Source: Glycomyces paridis (GTDB taxonomy: Bacteria > Actinomycetota > Actinomycetes > Mycobacteriales > Micromonosporaceae). From it: a stretch of DNA of 64,000 bases. The stretch spans positions 62,001-126,000 of the forward strand of contig NZ_STGX01000006.1 of assembly GCF_004912155.1 (NCBI RefSeq). The letters are read 5' to 3'. The notes below the pieces were generated by a model. The model saw only the letters and a program-made list of their open reading frames with translations, was not told the origin of the DNA and searched no databases. Each line of letters starts with the position of its first letter. Within the stretch, counting starts at the first letter, position 1. Shown one piece after another: positions 59,105 to 64,000 of the stretch. Position numbers and translations under genes: made by a program.

Positions 59105-60389
59105 ACCGGGGCTCTGCGACCACGACGACCGGGTGACGCCCGGAGAGGCTGAGCGTGCGCGTCTCGGCGAGCTTCCAACGCCCGGTGTCGAAGTGGCCCA
59201 ACAGTTCCTGCGGTATGAGGCACACGAGGCGGCCGTCCCTTGCGATGATCCTGCGCCATTCGGCGAGCAGCGCGCCGAAGCCGCGCCGCTCGGCCACCTG
59301 ACGGCCCCAAGCCGGGTTGGTGACGATCCGGTCGACGCTCCCGGTCGGCACGGGCAGGCGGGCCGCGTCGGCGGTCGCCAGCGCGATGCGGCGGTGCCCG
59401 GTGTCGCCCGCGGCGTGCGCGTCGAGCCCGGCCGGATCGCCGGCCATCGAGGCGAAGGCGCCGGTGTGCCCCGAGGTGCCACCCGCTGCGCCAGCGGGTG
59501 CGGCCAGTTCGCCGACCATCGAGGCAGGGATGGACTCCGGAGTGCTGCCGGCTGCGACAGGGGTGGCCGGGTTGCCGATCGCCGAAGCGGCGGCACCGCT
59601 GAACTCGGAAATGTTGACAGCGGCGGCGGCGATCGCTGCCGGGTCGAGATCCGAGCCCGAGACGTAGGCGCCGGGCGCCAGTTCGGCTGCCTCAACGAGG
59701 ATCGTTCCGGCGCCGCAGCACGGGTCGAGCACGGTCATGCCCGCTTCGATGCCGGCGAGGCGGGCCATCGCGGCGGCGACGGGCGGGTGCAGGGTGCCGG
59801 GGATCGATGCGGTCTTCCAGGGGCGGCGGTGCAGGGGCGGGCGCCGTCCGCGGTAGCCGAGGAGGAGGCCCTCGGGTCCGAGCACGGCGCGCCATTCGGC
59901 CGCGCCGAGCGGCGGCCGGGCGCCGCCGCTGCGGGTGGCGAAGCGGGCGCCGAGCCGTTCGGCGAGGAACGCGCCGACGACCGCTTCGAGATCGTGGCGG
60001 TTGTAGGTGCGGCGCCCGCCGATCGAGGCACCGATCGAGGCGGAGACGGTGAGCACGGGTTCGCCGCTCGCGAAGTCGGCTGCGACGGGCGCCAGGTCGG
60101 CGGCGTCGAGGAGCGGCCAGAGCCGGGCCAGGTCTGGTTTCGTGGGGCCCGGGTCGGCGGTCTCGGCGACCTGTACGAGCAGGTCGTCAACGGTCCGAGG
60201 AACGCCGGTGAGTGTCGGTGCGGCGATGAGCACCTGGCGTTTTCTGACCGACCGCACACGGGTCCCGAGCTCCGCGAGCTCGTCGGCGGCGAGGTCTTCG
60301 AGTCCGTGCACGGTGCTGGCGAAGGCGTTGCGGGGTTGCGGATTTTCGGGCGTGAAAGGCCCGACCGTCGATCGACGGTTCGGTGACAT
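59088..60389 (-). CDS. RNA or DNA N-methyltransferase (THUMP/TrmN-like class I) with Ala-rich insert
   Basis: 433 residues. The N-terminal ~180 residues resemble THUMP/RNA-binding parts (FASTVHGLEDLAADEL). The Rossmann MTase has motif I VLDPCCGAGTILVEAA and motif IV TNPAWGR (an N-P-x-W/Y variant, target amine methylation). Between motif I and IV is a ~55-residue Ala/Pro/Gly-rich insert (SEFSGAAASAIGNPATPVA onward) not typical of the family. It probably makes m2G in tRNA or rRNA. ATG 60387-60389 is the likely start. Confidence 0.75.
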   Translation of the reverse strand: MSPNRRSTVGPFTPENPQPRNAFASTVHGLEDLAADELAELGTRVRSVRKRQVLIAAPTLTGVPRTVDDLLVQVAETADPGPTKPDLARLWPLLDAADLAPVAADFASGEPVLTVSASIGASIGGRRTYNRHDLEAVVGAFLAERLGARFATRSGGARPPLGAAEWRAVLGPEGLLLGYRGRRPPLHRRPWKTASIPGTLHPPVAAAMARLAGIEAGMTVLDPCCGAGTILVEAAELAPGAYVSGSDLDPAAIAAAAVNISEFSGAAASAIGNPATPVAAGSTPESIPASMVGELAAPAGAAGGTSGHTGAFASMAGDPAGLDAHAAGDTGHRRIALATADAARLPVPTGSVDRIVTNPAWGRQVAERRGFGALLAEWRRIIARDGRLVCLIPQELLGHFDTGRWKLAETRTLSLSGRHPVVVVAEPRFRPGA

Positions 60390-60600
60390 GCGAAAGCTCC
60401 CGGTGAGCGACCTGGAGCGGCGGACGGCCGCGCCACATCGCCGGCCACGGGTTCGGTTCCCTCTGGACGGCCGGCGGAGCGCTAGCCGAGGCGGAAGAAG
60501 CTGTATGTCACGGCGCGATGCTAACGCCGGTGCGGGTGCCTTGGGAAACGCTTTTCGGCCCGCGAAAACGGCTGTCGCGGCGCCGTGGCGCGGCAATACG

Positions 60601-61365
60601 ATGGCCGGTGTGATCGAGGAGCCTTTGACCGGCGGCAATGTCACCGAGAGCGTGGTCCGCGTCGGCGACACGGTGCGCCGCAGCCGCGGCGCCGGTTCGG
60701 CGTTCGCCTCGCGGGTGCTCGTGCACCTCGAATCGGTCGGGTTCGCCCATGCGCCGAGGTTCCTGGGGGTGGACGAGCAGGGCCGGGACGTCCTCGACTT
60801 CGTGCCGGGCCGCACCACCGACCATCCGAGCCAGCGCGCGGTCGGGGCGTACCGCCTCGGTGCCCGGATGCTCAAGGCGCTGCACGAGGCGACGGCCGGT
60901 CACGCGCTGGCCGGGAGCGAAGAGTGCGTGATCCACGGCGATCCGGGGCCGTACAACACCGTGTTCCGGGAGGGGCTCCCGGTGGTCTTGATCGATTGGG
61001 ACGCGGCGCGTCCGGGCAGGGCGATCGACGATGTCGGGTTCATGGCGTGGACCTGGTGCCTCCAGGTGGAGGGCAACGTGCCGATCGCCGAGCAGGCGGC
61101 GCATCTGCGCGAGTTCAGCGACGGGTACGGCAATGGGTATGGCAGCGCGTACGGCGGCGGGTACGGCGACGTCGAGCCGGAGCGGCTGATCGAGGCGATG
61201 CTCCGCAGGCAGGCCGAGGTCGCGGTGTCGGAGGCGGCAAAGGCGACCGACGAGCGGCTCTCGCCGCAGCGCCGCCGCCACGCGAAGGCGGCCGCCGCAT
61301 GGGCGGCGGACCACCGGCGGCTGGTGGAGGAGAACCGGTGTGTCCTGTTGTCCGCGTTGGAATGA
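60601..61365 (+). CDS. APH-family phosphotransferase with Gly-Tyr repeat
   Basis: 254 residues. The kinase core has CVIHGDPGPYNTVF (catalytic loop) and VVLIDWDAARPGRAIDDVG. Between about residues 174 and 190 four in-frame 12-bp repeats give GYGN/GYGS/AYGG/GYGD. ATG 60601 is the start. The substrate is unknown; a small molecule or antibiotic is possible. Confidence 0.8.
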   Translation: MAGVIEEPLTGGNVTESVVRVGDTVRRSRGAGSAFASRVLVHLESVGFAHAPRFLGVDEQGRDVLDFVPGRTTDHPSQRAVGAYRLGARMLKALHEATAGHALAGSEECVIHGDPGPYNTVFREGLPVVLIDWDAARPGRAIDDVGFMAWTWCLQVEGNVPIAEQAAHLREFSDGYGNGYGSAYGGGYGDVEPERLIEAMLRRQAEVAVSEAAKATDERLSPQRRRHAKAAAAWAADHRRLVEENRCVLLSALE

Positions 61366-61380
61366 CGGTGCCGGTGCAGT

Positions 61381-61701
61381 TCAGCCGGTGGTCATCTGGG
61401 TGACGGTTTCGGCGGCCTGGTCGCCGAGGAGGATGAGGAACAGGATCGAGGCCGGGATCGTCAGGACGCCGAGGATGAGACCGGCGACTCCCAGGCCTTT
61501 GCCGTTGCCGCCGCGGCTCGGTGCCTTCACGATCGCGACGATGCCGAAGACGAGGCCCACGAGGCCGAGGGGGACCGCGAGCATGAGGTTGACGATCGGG
61601 ATCCAGGCGAACACGACGAGGCCTATGAGGCTCGTCGTGAGCGAGGTGACGCCGAGGCCGCTGCCCCGCTGCCGGGGGTGGGCGGGCGGCTGGTCGGGCA
61701 T
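61381..61701 (-). CDS. DUF4190-like small membrane protein
   Basis: 106 residues with three hydrophobic segments (SLTTSLIGLVVFAWIPIVNL, LGLVGLVFGIVAIV, VAGLILGVLTIPASILFLILL). The ATG at 61699-61701 gives the usual short Pro-rich N-terminus (MPDQPPAHPRQRG). Function unknown. Confidence 0.75.
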   Translation of the reverse strand: MPDQPPAHPRQRGSGLGVTSLTTSLIGLVVFAWIPIVNLMLAVPLGLVGLVFGIVAIVKAPSRGGNGKGLGVAGLILGVLTIPASILFLILLGDQAAETVTQMTTG

Positions 61702-61780
61702 GTGGGATATGGGGTCTCCGTTCGCCGGAGCGGAGTGCACAAAGGCCTGACGGTCCACGGTAGTGCAGGCGCGCAAGGGG

Positions 61781-62254
61781 TCAGTCGAGTCGGAGGATGG
61801 TCTCCTCGATGTCGGCGTCGCGCCCGGCGGCGTAGGAGACTTCGGTGCCGGTCGGTTGGAAGCCCGCTTTGCGCAGGACGATGAGCGATCCGGCGTTGTC
61901 GCTGGCGGCGCGGGCGAAGAGGGGGCGGGTCTCGACCGTCTGGAGGAGTTCGGCGAGGGCGTGGGTGGCGACGCCGCGGCCCCAGACGGACCGGTCGATC
62001 CAGTAGGTCACCTCGGTTTCGCCTTCGATGACGAAGGCGGCGATGCTGCCGACGAGGCGGTCTTCGAGGGTGACGGCACGCATGGTGACGTCGGGGGCGG
62101 CCAGCACCTTCGCCATGTGGGCGTCGAAGGCGGCGCGGTCGTCGGGGTCCTTCGCGGTGAAGGCGGCCATCCGCACCGACTCGGGGTCTCGCATCAGGTT
62201 GAAGAGCACGTCGAGGTCGGCCTGGTCGATCGGTCGCAATGCGATGGCAGCCAA
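61781..62254 (-). CDS. GNAT-family N-acetyltransferase (RimJ/RimL-like)
   Basis: 157 residues from TTG 62252-62254, chosen because GGAGGAACCACC lies just upstream and homology starts there; an ATG 62308 is also in frame. RimJ-like features are IALRPIDQADLDVLF, EVTYWIDRSVWGRGVATHAL and SLIVLRKAGFQPTG. The substrate is unknown. Confidence 0.8.
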   Translation of the reverse strand: MAAIALRPIDQADLDVLFNLMRDPESVRMAAFTAKDPDDRAAFDAHMAKVLAAPDVTMRAVTLEDRLVGSIAAFVIEGETEVTYWIDRSVWGRGVATHALAELLQTVETRPLFARAASDNAGSLIVLRKAGFQPTGTEVSYAAGRDADIEETILRLD

Positions 62255-62308
62255 GGTGGTTCCTCCTCCGGGGTTCGGACCGGCCACGGTATCAGCGCCC
62301 TGTGACAC

Positions 62309-62927
62309 TTTCAGCCGTTCCGGCGGCGCACTGCCGAGCGCCCGGACGCCTTCAGCCGGTCTGGCAGCACGCTCACGGGCGCCTGGGCGCCTTCAACCGG
62401 TCGGGGAGACGAACCGGGAGGCGAAAAGGTCGCTGCCGCGATCGCTTCCCCCGGCCATCCCTAACCCCCCCCCCCCGGCCATCCCTAACCCCCACCCTCC
62501 CGAGAGGGGAAGGAAGTCTCGGCCTCGACCGTCGCCGCCCGGTACGACAGAAAACGACCCCGCAACCGGCGTGTCGCACCAGAAGTCACCCGAAGCAGTG
62601 AGGCAAGACGACGCGCCTTCGCGCTCCGGGAAGGCGGCGCCGGTCTACGAGCGGGGATCGTGAGACGGCGCCACGGTTTGCGCGCGACGGGTCGAGCGTG
62701 GCCCGGTCCGCTCGGCGGATCACGGCGCGCGAAGGTCGCGGCCGAAAGGCGTGGTGCCCGCCGGTGCGGCGGATTCGTCGAGCCGCCGACCTGCGCCGCC
62801 CGGTGCCCACAAGTGCGGCGGCCCCGCCGCGCCGCTGGCCTGTGCCGCGCACAGTGCCTGCCGGTGGCGCGGCCCGCCGCGCTGCCGGCCTGCAAACCCG
62901 CGGCGCGCCCCCGGAACCCGGTCGCCA
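62309..62927. other. 619-bp GC-rich, low-complexity intergenic stretch
   Basis: No convincing gene. It holds an 11-C run (62465-62475), two copies of CCGGCCATCCCTAACCCC (the second at 62476) and many CCG/GCC-biased imperfect repeats. It is probably a spacer or decayed region, since open frames here are composition artefacts. Confidence 0.5.
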
Positions 62928-64000
62928 TCAGCCGGACCGGGAGACGCGAAGGCCGCCAGCGCGCCTCCGGCCCGTGCCGCGCGCGGCGCCCGCCGATGGC
63001 GCGGCCCCATCGCGCCGCCGGACCGCACCGCGTTCCTGTCCCTTCTCCCCCGCATCCACTCCCCTCTCCCTGTCCTTCTCCGCCGCGACCGCCGCTGCGG
63101 AGGCCAGTGTCGCCGCTGTCAAGCCGCCCCACAGCGCGGTCGGGCCGTGCGCGGCGAGCGCGGTGATGATCGCCGGGGAGACGGCGAGGCCGAAGCCCGT
63201 CGAGAGCTGGAACCGGGCGAGGGCGCGCCCGAGCGCGTGGGCCGGTGCGAGGGCCGTGACGAGCGCGGTCGCGCTGCCCGCGTACACGATTTCGCCGAGC
63301 GTGCAGACCACCGACACCGCCACCACGGCCAGTGCGCCCCACCCGTGCCCGAGCGCGGCGGCCGCGAGAAACCCGAGGTAGGACACGGCGAGCACCACCC
63401 CGGCGAACGCCAGCACCGCCCGCCGCGAGTAGCGCGACAGCAGCACGGTCACCGGCACCTGGAAGGCGACCACGAGCACCGTGTTGAGCACGAACACCAC
63501 GGCCGTCCACATCGGAGACGCGTCGAGCTGCGTCACCAGGATCAGCGGCAGCGCGATCTCGGGAACATTGAGGCAGAACGCGTACACCACGTTGGCGCCC
63601 AACAGCGCCCACATCCGAGGAGCAGGCTCCCTCGCGCCTCCGACCGACACTCCCGACACCTCGGCCCGCAACCGCACCGACCACGCCAGGCCCGCCGAGG
63701 CGAGATAGGCGATCCCGGTCGCGGCGGCCAAGAGCTGCAACGCCGTCGCACCGCCCGCAAGGAACGCCGTCGCCAGCAGTGCCCCCGCGCCCAGGCCGCC
63801 GTTGCGCAGCGCCCGACCGGCCGCGAGCGCGGCGTCCCGTTCCCGCCCATGCGACACGGTTGCGACGAGGGCCGCGTGCGCGGCGGGCCACGCCTGGTTG
63901 CCGACGCCCAGGAACAGCGCCGCCGCCGCGAACGGCCACACCTCCCCCGCCGGGGCGACCAGCAGCAGCGCCACGCCCAGCACCCGCACGAGCATCGACG
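62928..64000 (-). CDS. MFS-type transporter (partial; N-terminus beyond right edge)
   Basis: At least 355 residues with about 10 hydrophobic segments, such as VVFVLNTVLVVAFQVPVTVLL. The arrangement is that of MFS exporters, and the long tail (~50 residues, Arg/Ala/Gly-rich) is low-complexity. The 5' end is cut by the window, so the start is unknown. The substrate cannot be assigned. Confidence 0.8.
   Translation of the reverse strand, partial: SMLVRVLGVALLLVAPAGEVWPFAAAALFLGVGNQAWPAAHAALVATVSHGRERDAALAAGRALRNGGLGAGALLATAFLAGGATALQLLAAATGIAYLASAGLAWSVRLRAEVSGVSVGGAREPAPRMWALLGANVVYAFCLNVPEIALPLILVTQLDASPMWTAVVFVLNTVLVVAFQVPVTVLLSRYSRRAVLAFAGVVLAVSYLGFLAAAALGHGWGALAVVAVSVVCTLGEIVYAGSATALVTALAPAHALGRALARFQLSTGFGLAVSPAIITALAAHGPTALWGGLTAATLASAAAVAAEKDRERGVDAGEKGQERGAVRRRDGAAPSAGAARGTGRRRAGGLRVSRSG

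Noticed and set aside
62465-62475. 11-C run as a phase-variation tract
   Set aside because: It lies in non-coding sequence with no gene or promoter to switch.

Overview
This is a 64 kb window from a high-GC Gram-positive chromosome, almost certainly an actinomycete. The core half has very GC-rich third positions, many GTG starts and many 4-nt start/stop overlaps. It encodes actinomycete families: a SARP regulator, an Lsr2-type nucleoid protein, a PrpR/RamB-type regulator and a DevR/DevS (DosR/DosS) two-component pair. The LplB/YtcP/YesL-type sugar transporter would fit Glycomyces or a relative, but that placement is inference only.

Bases 1 to about 19,520 form an accessory, defence-rich island. 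In order it holds a TIR protein, a decayed P-loop kinase remnant, a DUF6338 membrane protein, a phospholipase-D/DnaB fusion facing a DnaB-like protein with a ruined Walker A, and a truncated NB-ARC ATPase. These are followed by a probable PD-(D/E)XK nuclease, a protein that looks like two RusA-type domains in tandem, a Gabija-like pair (OLD nuclease plus UvrD helicase), an Lsr2 paralogue without its DNA-binding end, and a multi-zinc-ribbon protein with a Vsr-like nuclease domain. A small two-gene cassette (HTH protein plus about 62-residue partner) occurs twice in direct orientation (9.7-10.2 kb and 18.9-19.5 kb), with a remnant at 5.75 kb. The two full copies bracket the RusA/Gabija/Lsr2/zinc-ribbon block. 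No integrase, transposase or tRNA is visible in the island.

From 19.6 kb the sequence becomes ordinary chromosome. NhaA and a TetR-ABC exporter operon come first. Next is a hypoxia/DosR-like locus (23.3-35.5 kb): GNAT-acyl-CoA synthetase, DevR, DevS, phosphoketolase, two universal stress proteins, a PPOX flavoprotein, D-lactate dehydrogenase, an SQR/NDH-2-like flavoprotein and a DoxX-like membrane protein. Copies of the motif GGGAC-N4-GTCCC lie in front of several of these genes. This suggests one regulon for fermentative and low-oxygen metabolism.

The rest holds a TetR/NADP-reductase divergon, a SARP-NB-ARC-TPR regulator, a PP2C-like protein, a sulfotransferase, the methylcitrate operon (thioesterase-prpD-prpB-prpC) opposite PrpR, a LplA/LplB/YtcP/YesL-type sugar ABC operon, a second LuxR-type two-component system, an AlkD-like protein, an RNA or DNA N-methyltransferase, a phosphotransferase, small membrane proteins, a GNAT and the end of an MFS transporter that runs off the right edge.
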